Assembly: GCA_016929905.1 (NCBI GenBank)
Contig: JAFGHX010000234.1
Location: 22,811-86,810 of the forward strand
Length of the DNA stretch: 64,000 nucleotides
Direction: 5' to 3'
Source: Kiritimatiellia bacterium
GTDB taxonomy: Bacteria; Verrucomicrobiota; Kiritimatiellia; JAFGHX01
A program made the position numbers and the translations under genes. Below, piece by piece: positions 15,864 through 24,989 of the stretch. The notes below the pieces were generated by a model. It worked only from the letters and a program-made list of their open reading frames with translations, ran no database searches and was not told where the DNA came from. Numbering within the stretch: the first letter of the stretch is position 1; every line of letters begins with the position of its first letter.

Positions 15864-18479
15864 CTATTCGAAGCGCAGCGTCCCGAACGCCTCCCGGTCG
15901 CCGATCGACGTCGTGCCGGGATTGGCCGACCAGAGCGCGCGCTCGCGCGTCCGGCTGTCGGGCTTGGGCTGGTGCACGCGCCCGAAATTGGCCTTCCACT
16001 CCATGCCGCTCGCCGGCGCCGCCGTCCCGAGCGAGCGGAACGGAATGCTCAGAAGCGCCTGCCAGTGCTTGCCGTCCCCGGCGACGGCGCAGGCATAGTC
16101 CCACGCCGCATTCCAGCCCGGGTCGTCCTGGTCGAAGCGCGGGTCTATCGAATCCTCGACGAACCCGTGGCGCGCGTCGTAACGCAGCGCGGGCGCCGGC
16201 CCGCCGGCGAACCGGAAGTAGCGCGCCGCGCTGTTCTCGGGCGCCAGCACGGCCTCGAAACACTCGCCGGCCGCAATCTGCTCGGTATCGGCTCGTGCGC
16301 CGGCCGGCTTCGACCAGCCGCCCGGCAACTCGCCCTCGAAGCGCAGGTAGAGCGCGCGGTTGTCGTAAACCGCCCAAACGGTGGTTGCCCGCTCCGGCGC
16401 GGGTCCGCCCAGGGAAGCCGGCCCCAGCCGCGCGCCGGGCACGTTCGCCCATTCGGGGGCGGCCAGCGCCCACGGCGCCGGAATGCGTGTCGCCAGCAGG
16501 GTCTGGCCGGCGAGCAGCGGCGCCTGCCGCATCTTCGCGACGTTCCAGGTGAACGGCGGGACGGGCTTCGAGAGGTACGAGCCGCCGTTTTTGGTCAAGT
16601 GCGAGATGTAGTGGCCCGCACCGCCGACATACATGGGCCAGTCCGGCGCGATCGGCTTCTGCACGGGCCGCTCCCGGCTCGTGTCGAACCAGGAGACGAT
16701 GAGCTTCTCGCGGGCCTCCATCTCGTCCAGCAACGGCCCGAGCGTGGCGCGGTCGCGCCGCGTGCCGTAGGCGTTGTACAGGTGCACGACGCGCGCCGTG
16801 CTCTTGAGGTACTCGAACTCGCGGCGCGCCAGGGCCAGGCGGGTCTTGTGCTTGGGGCCCAGGCCCGCGGCGCGCTCGGCCTGGGCCAGGTGGCTCTCGA
16901 GCAGGTCGAGCGTTTCGGGCGGATAAAGGAAAGCGATCAACCGCAGCTTGCCCTCGCTGGTCAGGTAGCGCGTTCGCCGGCCGTCGGCGCGGCGGTAGCT
17001 CTGGAACGTGCCGTTATCCACGCCAAACACCTCGGCATAGACCTCGAGGGTATGATGCAGGACCTCAAAGAAACGGGTCATCGGCGCCGCCGCGTTCGCG
17101 TAGGCCGCCTGCAGGTACTCCTCGACGAGCTTTTGGGCGGACAGGCCCTCGACGTCGTCGAACAGCCGGGCATAGACGTAGGCGGTCGGCCCCTCCAGGC
17201 CCCACATGTTGGCCGGCGGCCCATCGAGTCCCACCCCGCGCACGTGGTTGGCGGCCAGCAGGCGAACGACCTTCTCCGCGAAGAGCGGCGTACGCACCGG
17301 CAGATAGCCGCAGAGGTGATAACCGCCCCAGGCGTGCAGGTAGCTCGAGAAGCCGGCCGGCACGCTGTGGCCGGACCATTGCTTGAACGCGCTCTCGGTG
17401 GCGCGCAGGCTGACCCGCAGGTTGGGCGGGAACTCCTTGAAGGAAGCGGGCGGTTTCCCGGTGACCGTATAGGCGCCGACGACCAGGATCTTGCCCGGCC
17501 GGTCCTTGAGCAGGCGCTCGGCCCAGCGCTTGTTCAGCAGCCAGAGCTTCTCGCCCCAGTCGTCGGTATCGAACATTCGCCTGCAGGCCTCGCACTGGCA
17601 CGGCTGGAAGCCGTCGGCCTGCATCGAGGCGTACTCGAGGTAGCCGGCGTCGAACGAGCGCAACATGTCCTGGTAGATCAATTCCTGCACGTCCGGATTC
17701 GAGTAGCACAGGTGCGGTTCCTTGACCATGCCCTTCCAGGCATGCTTGTACTCGCGGATGCGCCGGCCGCCGACCAGCGCGAAGTATTCGGGGTGGGTCG
17801 CGGCATACGTCTCCGCCGGGATCACCAGTTCGTGCGTGTGGCCGCCGTGCTCAGCCGTCACCTTGCTTTGGAACAGCGCGGTGCCGCCCGTGTCGTCCGT
17901 GGCCGCGACGCCGTTGTGCGTGACCATGGGGATTTTTCGGAGCGACAGGTCGGCTGGAACCACGATGCGCTTGACGGGCAGGAATTCGATGCCGGTCAGC
18001 CCGCGCGGGGCCAGGAAACGGGTGCCGCAGAAGCGGTGCATGAAATCCGTCAGGCCCTTGACCGTCCCGAGCGAACAGCGCGCCGTGCCGCGCTTGCTCT
18101 TGGTGGGTGCCGGCCAGTCGCGCCCGGCGATGAGGACGTGGCGGCCGACGACCTTCCACTCGTAGGCCCACAGCGGCAGCCGCGCCGGGGCCAGGCCGGC
18201 CGCCCGCGCCGCACGGGTCTCGCCGAGATGGATGCCGGGCTTTGCCGCGGCCGCCTGCCCCTCCCGGACCACGGGCACGGTCCAACCATTCGCCAGGAAC
18301 ATCTCGCGCAGCACGTTGGCGGCGGCCGCCAGCGCCTCCGCAACGACCGGCGGCGCTTCGTCCGGCAACACGATCTGGTACTCGCACGCCTGCGGACTGG
18401 CCACCGTCAACTCGCCGGCCGACGCCGCCACGCCCAGCCAACCGATTCCCACGCCCGCCACCAAAAGCACCGCTTTCAT
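15864..18479 (-). CDS. Secreted DUF4838 protein with C-terminal sugar-binding-like domain (copy B)
   Basis: A protein of 871 residues starting MKAVLLVAGVG with GGGGGG upstream and a signal peptide ending near ASAGEL. It is a close paralog of copy F (46224-48857): both share CGTRFL, TGIEFLP, HPEYFAL, CQCEACRRMF or CQCDACKRLF, YLHAWGGYHLCGYLPVRTP, and a C-terminal domain with RYFRFAGGP and WKANFGRVH. The C-x-C-x2-C cluster suggests a metal site or disulfide knot. Transcribed after copy C (111-base gap) and before copy A. Secretion and glycan binding are inferred from the signal peptide and sandwich domain; catalytic activity is unknown. Confidence 0.87.
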   Translation of the reverse strand: MKAVLLVAGVGIGWLGVAASAGELTVASPQACEYQIVLPDEAPPVVAEALAAAANVLREMFLANGWTVPVVREGQAAAAKPGIHLGETRAARAAGLAPARLPLWAYEWKVVGRHVLIAGRDWPAPTKSKRGTARCSLGTVKGLTDFMHRFCGTRFLAPRGLTGIEFLPVKRIVVPADLSLRKIPMVTHNGVAATDDTGGTALFQSKVTAEHGGHTHELVIPAETYAATHPEYFALVGGRRIREYKHAWKGMVKEPHLCYSNPDVQELIYQDMLRSFDAGYLEYASMQADGFQPCQCEACRRMFDTDDWGEKLWLLNKRWAERLLKDRPGKILVVGAYTVTGKPPASFKEFPPNLRVSLRATESAFKQWSGHSVPAGFSSYLHAWGGYHLCGYLPVRTPLFAEKVVRLLAANHVRGVGLDGPPANMWGLEGPTAYVYARLFDDVEGLSAQKLVEEYLQAAYANAAAPMTRFFEVLHHTLEVYAEVFGVDNGTFQSYRRADGRRTRYLTSEGKLRLIAFLYPPETLDLLESHLAQAERAAGLGPKHKTRLALARREFEYLKSTARVVHLYNAYGTRRDRATLGPLLDEMEAREKLIVSWFDTSRERPVQKPIAPDWPMYVGGAGHYISHLTKNGGSYLSKPVPPFTWNVAKMRQAPLLAGQTLLATRIPAPWALAAPEWANVPGARLGPASLGGPAPERATTVWAVYDNRALYLRFEGELPGGWSKPAGARADTEQIAAGECFEAVLAPENSAARYFRFAGGPAPALRYDARHGFVEDSIDPRFDQDDPGWNAAWDYACAVAGDGKHWQALLSIPFRSLGTAAPASGMEWKANFGRVHQPKPDSRTRERALWSANPGTTSIGDREAFGTLRFE

Positions 18480-18590
18480 GCTCTGCCCCCCTCTTCTGCT
18501 CTGCCACATGCTTTCCTGCGTATCCACACCGTATGGCGGGCGCGGCCCCCGCCCCCCCCCTGCGACATGCGCCCGCCGGGTCCCCGCGGT

Positions 18591-20516
18591 CTACTTCTTC
18601 TTCGGAGGCGACTCGCCTGGCGGTCCCAGGTACTCCTGCAAGCCGCCCATGTAGCCCTTGCGCAGCCGGCCGCGGATGCGGCTGCCGGCGAGGGCGAGCG
18701 GGTCGCAGGTCTCGAGCAGCTTCGTGAACGCCGCCCACGCCGCGTTGGCCTGCTGCACCGCGGCAGCATCCCGGCCCTTGCTGGCCCGCACGGGCGCCAT
18801 GGTCTCGTAGAGCCGGAAGAACAGCCGGGTGAACTCGAAGCCCGTGCGCAGGAACGCCAGGCGCTGCCGATAGACGTCCGGTCCGGCCGCCAGCCTGGCC
18901 GCCGCTTCGCGCAGGTGGGCGTCGGCGCGCGCGAAGAAGGCCGCGTCATAGACCGTCGGGAACGCCGTGATCCGGCGGATGCCGCGTCCGAGGTTCGGCG
19001 TGGCCATGACCGCATCGCGCGCGGCCTCGAGTTGGCGCCAGTAGGCCTCGACGGGCGCCGCCGCGGGCCCGAACCCGCGCCGGTAATAATCTTTCAAGAC
19101 CGCTTCGCCGTCTTGGAGCGGGTCCCAGGCCAACTGGGCCATGAGGTAGTATTGCGGCGCCTGCGTGGCCCAGTTCTCCCAGGCGGTGTCCACGAACAGC
19201 CCCGTGCACCGGTTCTCGGCCAGGAACCGGAAGTCCTCGATGGTCTTGGTCATGGCCACCTCGGGCAGGCCCCAGACCCCGCCGGCCCAATACCAGTAGT
19301 TCGGGCGGTAGCGCAGCCGGGGCGCCTTGGCCGCCCAGGCCAGCCACTCGGCCTTCTGCTTCGCGCGCGAGCCCTCGGAGCAGAACGGGAAATGCCCGAC
19401 ATAGGAGACGAGGATGTTGTCGCGCAATTCGGTCTTGACCGGCGGTGGGGTCGAGGGGCCATAGGCCGAGCCGATGACGAACAGGTCGTCGCGTTCGGGA
19501 AAGCGCGCCTTGAGTCGATCGGCCAGCATGTTCCAGAACGTGGCGTAGCGGTCCGTCATGGCCACGCCTTCCGCGCTGAGCCCCTTCCAGTTGTAGCGCC
19601 AGGGTATGGCCTCGGGCGCGTCCCAGGCCCGGCATTTCTCGCAGACGCAGATGCCGCTCGAGTAGCTGTCGTTCGCCCCGCCGCCGAACAGCGTCTGGGT
19701 CGGGTCCTGCTTCAACGTCGCCTCGACGTTAGCCAGCCATTGCGCCCAGACGGCCGGGTTCGCCTGGCAGAGCTTCGCCGTTTTCGGTTCCGGATACGCG
19801 CGGCGCGTGCCGTCCGGCTGCAGCGCGAAATAGTCCGGATGCGTCTCGTGATACTTGTTCCACCAATCGGCGAATGGGTGGCCGCCGCCGGCCTGGACGG
19901 TGTCCAGGGCCAGGCGTTGCAGCCGCAACCAGTCCTGCGCGCGGCCGCCGCGCGCCCCGGGCCGTGACAGCCGGAAGACGTCGCCGCGCTGCCGAAACGG
20001 GGGCTGGAAGCGGTACGTGAAGGCCGGCAAGGCCAGCGTCGCACGCCGCACCACATCCTCGCCCAGCGGCCCGGGCCACAGCCAGCGCACGTCGAGGTAC
20101 ATCTGCAGAAACGTGTACACCGCGTTGGCCGTGCCGTACTCGACCTGCCGGCCGCCCAGCAGCCGGTCGCGCCCGGCGACCAGCGCGTGCCGGCCGTTGC
20201 AGGCGATCAGGACTTCCTCGGGCTTCTCGAACGCGGGGGGCAGCCCCGGAAACAGCCTGGCGAGCGCGGGCTGCGCCCCCACCCAGATCGCCGTCGCGGG
20301 CAGCGGCTCGGGCGCGCCCGCCAGGATCGGCGGCTTGACGCCGCTGATCTTCTCGACGTAGCGCGCCAGGTCCGTCGCCGCCTGCGCGGTTGCCGCCGGC
20401 GCATCCCGTGCCAGGACGATCGGCGCGCGGCATACGCCCCCGTCCACCCAGACGAGGTCCGCGCGGGAGAGAGCCGCCGTCAGCGCGCACAGCAGCACCG
20501 CTAGGCCACGCTTCAT
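18591..20516 (-). CDS. Secreted DUF4838 protein, single-domain form (copy C)
   Basis: A protein of 641 residues, the shortest intact copy, starting MKRGLAVLLCALTAALSRA with GGAG upstream. The N-terminal domain carries YVEKISGVKPP and IWVGAQPAL; the core has WWNKYHETHPDYFALQ, ANPAVWAQW, CVCEKCRAWD and YYWAGGVWGLPE-like segments shared with copies D and E. It ends in a Pro/Lys-rich tail (GESPPKKK) and lacks the C-terminal domain of 190 or so residues present in D and E. It lies 36 bases after D and is evidently co-transcribed. Probably arose by tandem duplication within this operon. Confidence 0.87.
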   Translation of the reverse strand: MKRGLAVLLCALTAALSRADLVWVDGGVCRAPIVLARDAPAATAQAATDLARYVEKISGVKPPILAGAPEPLPATAIWVGAQPALARLFPGLPPAFEKPEEVLIACNGRHALVAGRDRLLGGRQVEYGTANAVYTFLQMYLDVRWLWPGPLGEDVVRRATLALPAFTYRFQPPFRQRGDVFRLSRPGARGGRAQDWLRLQRLALDTVQAGGGHPFADWWNKYHETHPDYFALQPDGTRRAYPEPKTAKLCQANPAVWAQWLANVEATLKQDPTQTLFGGGANDSYSSGICVCEKCRAWDAPEAIPWRYNWKGLSAEGVAMTDRYATFWNMLADRLKARFPERDDLFVIGSAYGPSTPPPVKTELRDNILVSYVGHFPFCSEGSRAKQKAEWLAWAAKAPRLRYRPNYWYWAGGVWGLPEVAMTKTIEDFRFLAENRCTGLFVDTAWENWATQAPQYYLMAQLAWDPLQDGEAVLKDYYRRGFGPAAAPVEAYWRQLEAARDAVMATPNLGRGIRRITAFPTVYDAAFFARADAHLREAAARLAAGPDVYRQRLAFLRTGFEFTRLFFRLYETMAPVRASKGRDAAAVQQANAAWAAFTKLLETCDPLALAGSRIRGRLRKGYMGGLQEYLGPPGESPPKKK

Positions 20517-20552
20517 ATCGAGTCTCCTTCCCCGGCGGGCGTTCGGCCCGCC

Positions 20553-23135
20553 TTAGAACTTGTCGTCCATGAGCGGCTTGACGTACACGCGCACCCGGCG
20601 GACCCGGGCCGCCGTGTACAGGTAGAACCCAACGCGGTCCTGGCCCTCGCCCAGCAGAGAAGCGGATTCGGCGTGGGCCAGCAACACGGTATCGTCCACC
20701 ACGAGGCGCAACTGGCCCTCGTCGTTTTCGACCACGATCCGGTGCCACCGGTTCGGCGCGATGCGCCGCCGCGGCTGGCGGTCCGCGCACAACACCTGAC
20801 GCGCCCGAAGAATTTGGTGCCGCGTGTTCAGGGCGCCGCCGAACTGGAAGAAATAGCCCGTCGTGTCGGGCTGGGCCGAGCCGGCCTGCAGGAACGAACT
20901 CAGGTCCGAGACGCTGACCTGCGCCTTGCCCGAATCGCCCAACGCGGCGGCCGGCTTGACGTCCGTGACGGCCTCGAACTCGAGGCGCTGGAAGCCGGGA
21001 AAGCACCGGGCGGAAACCAGGATCCCGTTGCCCGCCAGTTCGCCGTCTCTTACCGACCAGTTTCCTTCGACGACGACCCAATCGTTTCCCGGTTCGCGGC
21101 GCTGAAAGTCGTCGCGGAAGGCCAGTTCCCACCCGGCCGCCTCGGCGGGACCGGGTTTGAAGGCCCGCACGGCGGGCGGCGGCGCGAACGCGGCCCGCTC
21201 CCCGGCTGGCGCCGCGGCCCGGGCCTGCTCGGCGGCCTGGCGCTGCTCGGAGGTCAGCGGGCCGAAATGGTCGCGCCCGGTATCGCGCTTCAGCCCGTAG
21301 CGCAGTTGCGGATGGAGAATCGCCAGCGGGTGTTCTTTTTCAAGCCGCTCGATCTTCTCCCAGATAGCCGCGGCCTCGCCAACGGCCTGCATGTCGCGCC
21401 CGAGACTCTGGCGGACCTTGGCCATGACGGGCACGGCCTGCAACATGAGGCGCGTGAACTCGAGCCCGGCGCGCACAAAAGCCACGCGTTGGCGGTAGAC
21501 CTCCGGCCCGGCCGCCACCCGCGCCTCGGCCTGCCGCAGCCGGGCGTCGGCGCGCTCGAAGAAGGCGGCATCGTAGGCGCGGGCCAGGACGCGGATCCGC
21601 CGTTCGCCGCGGCCCAGGTCGGGCGCGGAGAGCACGGACTCGGTCGTCGCTTCCATCTGCTGCCAGTAGGCCTCGATGTCCGAAGCGGCGGGCCCGAACC
21701 CGCGGCGGTAGTAGTCCGCCAGCACGGCCAGTCCATCCTGCCGGGGGTCCCACGCCAGTTGCGCCATGAGGTAGTACTGCGGCCCCTGGGTCGCCCAGTG
21801 TTCCCGCGCCATGTCAATGAACAGCCCGATGCAACGATGTTCGGCGAGGAACCGGAAGTCCTCGACCGTCCTGCGAAACGCCACCTCGGGCAGGCCCCAG
21901 ATGCCGCCGCCCCCGTACCAGATGTTGGGCCGGTAGATCAGGTTCGGCGCCCGCGCCGCCCAAGCCTCGAGTTCCGCCCGTTCCCGGCGCCGGCCGGCCT
22001 CGGACCGGAACGGCAGGCCGCCGACGTACGCCAGAATGACGTTCGGACGCAAGGCGGCCTTGACCGGCTTGGGCTTCGAGGGGCCGTAGGCCATACCCAT
22101 CACGAACAGGTCGTCACGGTCGGGAAAGCGCGCCTTGAGCTTGTCGGCCAGGGTATTCCAGAACGTGACGTAGCGATCCGTGGCCGCCAGGTATTCTTGC
22201 GTCAGCCCGCGCCAGTTGTAGCGCCAGGGCTCGCCGTCCGGGTGGTCCCAGGCCCGGCACCGGTCGCACACGCACAGCCCGCTCGAGTGGCTGTCGTTCT
22301 CCTGGGCGTTGAAGATCCGCGCCGTCGGATTGGTGCGCACCGCGGCCTCGACGTTGGCCAACCATTGCGACCAGACCGCGGGATTGGCGACGCAGAGTTT
22401 CGCCGTCTTCGGCTCCGGATAGCCGCTGCGCGTGCCGTCCGGCTGCAGCGCAAAATAGTCCGGATGCGTCTCGTGATACGCGTCCCACCAGTTCGCGAAC
22501 GCGTGCCCGCCGGGCGCCTGCATCGAGTCCAGCGACAGCCGCTGGAGCCGCACCCAGTCGCGGGCGGTGCCGCGGCCACGCCGCGACAGGTGCAGCACAT
22601 CCCCGCGCTGCCGGAACTGGGGGTGGTAGCGATAGGTGAAGCTTGGCAGCGCCAGCGTTGGGCGCCGCACGATGTCTTCGCCCAGCGGGCCGGGCCACAG
22701 CCAGCGCACCGCGAGGTGTTTCTGCAGGAAGGTGTACACGGCGTTGGCCGTCCCGTACTCGACCTGCCGGCCCGCCAGCAGGCGGTCGCGCCCGGCGATC
22801 AGCACGTGCCGCCCATTGCAGGCGATCAGGATTTCCTCGGGCTGCTCGAACGCCAGGGGCAGCTCCGGGAAGAGCCGGGCGAGCGTGGGCTGCACCCCCA
22901 CCCAGATCGCCGCCGCCGGCGCCGGCTCGGGCGCGCCCGTCAGGACGTCAGGCCGCGCGCCGCTGATCTTCGCGACGTACTCCGCCAAGTCCGCCGCCGC
23001 CCGCCGGGTGGCCTCCGAGGCTTGCGCCGGCACGACAATCGGCGCCCGGCTGATACCCTTGTCCGCCAGCAACAGGTCCGCGTTCGATACATGCGCCGCC
23101 AATAGGCCCATCGCCGTCATGACCTGCACCCTCAT
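20553..23135 (-). CDS. Secreted DUF4838 protein with C-terminal DUF1080/LamG-like domain (copy D)
   Basis: A protein of 860 residues. The start at 23135 (MRVQVMTAMGLL) is chosen for its AGGGAGG site and signal peptide. The N-terminal domain and core match copy C (WWDAYHETHPDYFALQ, SQWLANVEAAV, CVCDRCRAWD). From about residue 665 comes an added jelly-roll domain starting WELAFRDDFQRRE with GNWSVRDGEL and ENDEGQLRLVVDD, resembling DUF1080 (3-keto-disaccharide hydrolase-like) or LamG folds that bind or cleave glycans. The extra domain is shared with copy E. Position: after the PIG-L gene, before copy C. Confidence 0.87.
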   Translation of the reverse strand: MRVQVMTAMGLLAAHVSNADLLLADKGISRAPIVVPAQASEATRRAAADLAEYVAKISGARPDVLTGAPEPAPAAAIWVGVQPTLARLFPELPLAFEQPEEILIACNGRHVLIAGRDRLLAGRQVEYGTANAVYTFLQKHLAVRWLWPGPLGEDIVRRPTLALPSFTYRYHPQFRQRGDVLHLSRRGRGTARDWVRLQRLSLDSMQAPGGHAFANWWDAYHETHPDYFALQPDGTRSGYPEPKTAKLCVANPAVWSQWLANVEAAVRTNPTARIFNAQENDSHSSGLCVCDRCRAWDHPDGEPWRYNWRGLTQEYLAATDRYVTFWNTLADKLKARFPDRDDLFVMGMAYGPSKPKPVKAALRPNVILAYVGGLPFRSEAGRRRERAELEAWAARAPNLIYRPNIWYGGGGIWGLPEVAFRRTVEDFRFLAEHRCIGLFIDMAREHWATQGPQYYLMAQLAWDPRQDGLAVLADYYRRGFGPAASDIEAYWQQMEATTESVLSAPDLGRGERRIRVLARAYDAAFFERADARLRQAEARVAAGPEVYRQRVAFVRAGLEFTRLMLQAVPVMAKVRQSLGRDMQAVGEAAAIWEKIERLEKEHPLAILHPQLRYGLKRDTGRDHFGPLTSEQRQAAEQARAAAPAGERAAFAPPPAVRAFKPGPAEAAGWELAFRDDFQRREPGNDWVVVEGNWSVRDGELAGNGILVSARCFPGFQRLEFEAVTDVKPAAALGDSGKAQVSVSDLSSFLQAGSAQPDTTGYFFQFGGALNTRHQILRARQVLCADRQPRRRIAPNRWHRIVVENDEGQLRLVVDDTVLLAHAESASLLGEGQDRVGFYLYTAARVRRVRVYVKPLMDDKF

Positions 23136-23215
23136 GGCGTCGTCCCTCCCTGCCGCCCGCCTTCGCCCCGAAGGCGTCCGGCGCCGATCCGTCTTCCGGC
23201 CGTCTGCGCCGCAAC

Positions 23216-24061
23216 CTACCGCGTGTTCCGCACCAGCTCGAGCGTCAGCGGAGGATAGGCGATCGCCCCCGTATCGTCCCGGTACTGGCTGCGGCGCACC
23301 CAGGTGAAAAGCTCGGCCGCCCCGCACCCGCAGGCCTGGCCCCGATACTGCGTCATCAGTTTGTGCGCGAAATCCGGGTCGCCCGCCATCGGCATCTGGC
23401 AGCGGTGCCGCCCGATCAATTCCGCCTTCTCGTCAAGGTATCGCGTGCAATCCACGAACGTTTCCCACCGGCAGTTGAAGTCGCCGTGCAGCTTGTGCGC
23501 CTCGCGCCAGTGCAGCAGCGCGCCCCGGTAACCCTGCTCCGCCGCCTGCCAGAACGCGACGGTTGTGAGGAGCCCCGTGGCGAAATGCTCGACGTTGTGC
23601 TGAGCCACGCCGTGCGTCAAAATGCATTCGGGGTCCCGCTCCTGGATCAGGTCCGCGAGCCGCGTCACGCTGGCCGGGTCCTCCGCCGCCGTGAGAATGC
23701 TGGGCACATTCTCCGGCACGCCTTCGGGCAGGACGCACCCGTAGCGCAATTCAAGCCGTTCGCCTTCCGGTCCGGGATTGTAGTGGCGTTGCGGATGGTC
23801 CAGATGGATCGGGGTTGTGCCCAGCGCGGCGGCCGCGTCGTCGCATTCGCCCTTGCGCCGCGCCATCATATCGACGGGGCCTTCGTGCGTCTTGCGCCGG
23901 GTCCCGTCCGGCAACCGCTCCGACACGGCGCCGGACATGTTGTTGGTCGCCATCACGTAGATCACCTCGTAGCCCAAGTCGCGGTACTTCAACAGCGTGC
24001 CGCCCGTCTGAATCTCGATATCGTCGGCATGCGCGCCGACGGACATGATGCTTCTGTTCAT
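23216..24061 (-). CDS. PIG-L family deacetylase
   Basis: A protein of 281 residues starting MNRSIMSVGAHADD with GAGGAG upstream. PIG-L (LmbE-like) enzymes are zinc deacetylases of N-acetylglucosamine derivatives. The usual 'AHPDD' zinc loop appears as AHADD (residues 10-14), and HNVEH about 150 residues later supplies the further His ligand. No signal peptide, so it works in the cytoplasm while its operon partners are secreted. It sits 185 bases after the DUF4838 pseudogene and 80 bases before copy D. Its presence suggests the operon's target contains acetylated amino sugar; this is inference. Confidence 0.87.
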   Translation of the reverse strand: MNRSIMSVGAHADDIEIQTGGTLLKYRDLGYEVIYVMATNNMSGAVSERLPDGTRRKTHEGPVDMMARRKGECDDAAAALGTTPIHLDHPQRHYNPGPEGERLELRYGCVLPEGVPENVPSILTAAEDPASVTRLADLIQERDPECILTHGVAQHNVEHFATGLLTTVAFWQAAEQGYRGALLHWREAHKLHGDFNCRWETFVDCTRYLDEKAELIGRHRCQMPMAGDPDFAHKLMTQYRGQACGCGAAELFTWVRRSQYRDDTGAIAYPPLTLELVRNTR

Positions 24062-24245
24062 TTTTCTATCTCCTCGCGTGCGTTTGGGTTGACGATAGCG
24101 GCGCCGCGAACGGTGGACGACCTGCCCGCAGTGTCTGCGACACAGTGGCTGCCGGCGGGTTGAGACAACCTCCACTCGTTATCCGTTCTCGTCGCTGTTC
24201 TCGTTAACCGATTCCCCGTCTTGACGCTCTTCATGCAACTTCAGT

Positions 24246-24798
24246 CTATGGGACGATGTCTTCGCCCAGTTCGCCGGGCCACAACCAACGCACGTCCAGA
24301 TAATCCTGCAGGAAGGTGTAGACGGCGTTGACCGTGCCGTATTCGAACTGTTTGCCGTGGATCTCGACATCGCGGCCCCGCACGTTGAGGCGGTCGGGAT
24401 TCCAGCGGTCGCGGCCCGCGATGACGACGTGATCGCGGTTGGCGGCAATCAGAATCTCTTCCGGGTGCGTGAAGGTGAAGTCGATCGAAGGAAAGAGCCG
24501 CTTCAAGACCGGTTGGTATCCGACCCAGATGCCGTGCGGCGGAATGGGGCTGGGCTCCCCTTCGATCACCTCGGGCCTGGCGCCGCTGTTTTTTTTCGAT
24601 GTAGTCCGCCAGTTCTTCGGCCGCCCGGCGCGTCATGGGGGGTGCGCCCTTGAAGACAAGGATCGGCGCGCGGCTCACGCCTTTGTCGACGAGCACGAGT
24701 CTCTCATCGGTCGGTTCCTTCGCATGGGGCCGAACAGCCCACGCGGAAAGGAGCAGGCCGGTCAAGATCAGTCTGCCAATGCTCGGGCTACTGTTCAT
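24246..24798 (-). pseudogene. Frameshifted and truncated DUF4838 gene
   Basis: The N-terminal frame reads a signal peptide and VDKGVSRAPILVF, then AEELADYIEKK, and loses homology at a run of eight A (minus strand, near 24590). The second frame resumes with PEVIEGEPSP, PPHGIWVGYQPVLKRLF and FEYGTVNAVYTFLQDYLDVRWLWPGE, matching copies C-E, and stops after GEDIVP. Removing one A from the run restores a continuous frame. The sequence ends where the homologs continue for another 450 or more residues. So it carries both a frameshift and a large 3' deletion and cannot make a full DUF4838 protein. Confidence 0.88.
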
Positions 24799-24928
24799 CT
24801 TTCTCTTCCATGCGGCTATCCGTCAGAATCACGCTCGTTGAGCTTGTCGAAAAAGAACTGGGTGAAGCGGCCGGGGTGGAACCCGGCCCTTGACACGGGC
24901 CCGAAATGGGCCGCATGGGACACTGGAG

Positions 24929-24948
24929 GGACGGCTTTCACGCCGTCC
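24929..24948. repeat. Short hairpin in the gap after copy E
   Basis: GGACGGC-TTTCAC-GCCGTCC forms a 7-bp stem. It lies in the 191-base gap between copy E and the DUF4838 pseudogene. No T-tract follows on the minus strand, so termination is doubtful; the surrounding sequence looks like interspersed repeat material. Confidence 0.4.
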
Positions 24949-24989
24949 TCTCTCGAATGGCGGATCACAATGCGAATTGCTGCGTCCTC

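Noticed and set aside
15972..19967. A 1331-codon open frame on the plus strand antisense to the DUF4838 genes (similar long frames at 2205-4973, 20673-23105, 38239-42090 and 46275-48728)
   Set aside because: The frames are mirror images of GC-rich coding sequence, have Arg/Ala/Gly/Pro-heavy text without domains, and the minus-strand proteins have signal peptides, ribosome-binding sites and family motifs.
24580..24605. Programmed frameshifting or slippage at the A8 run
   Set aside because: The gene also lacks most of its 3' part, so decay is the simpler reading.
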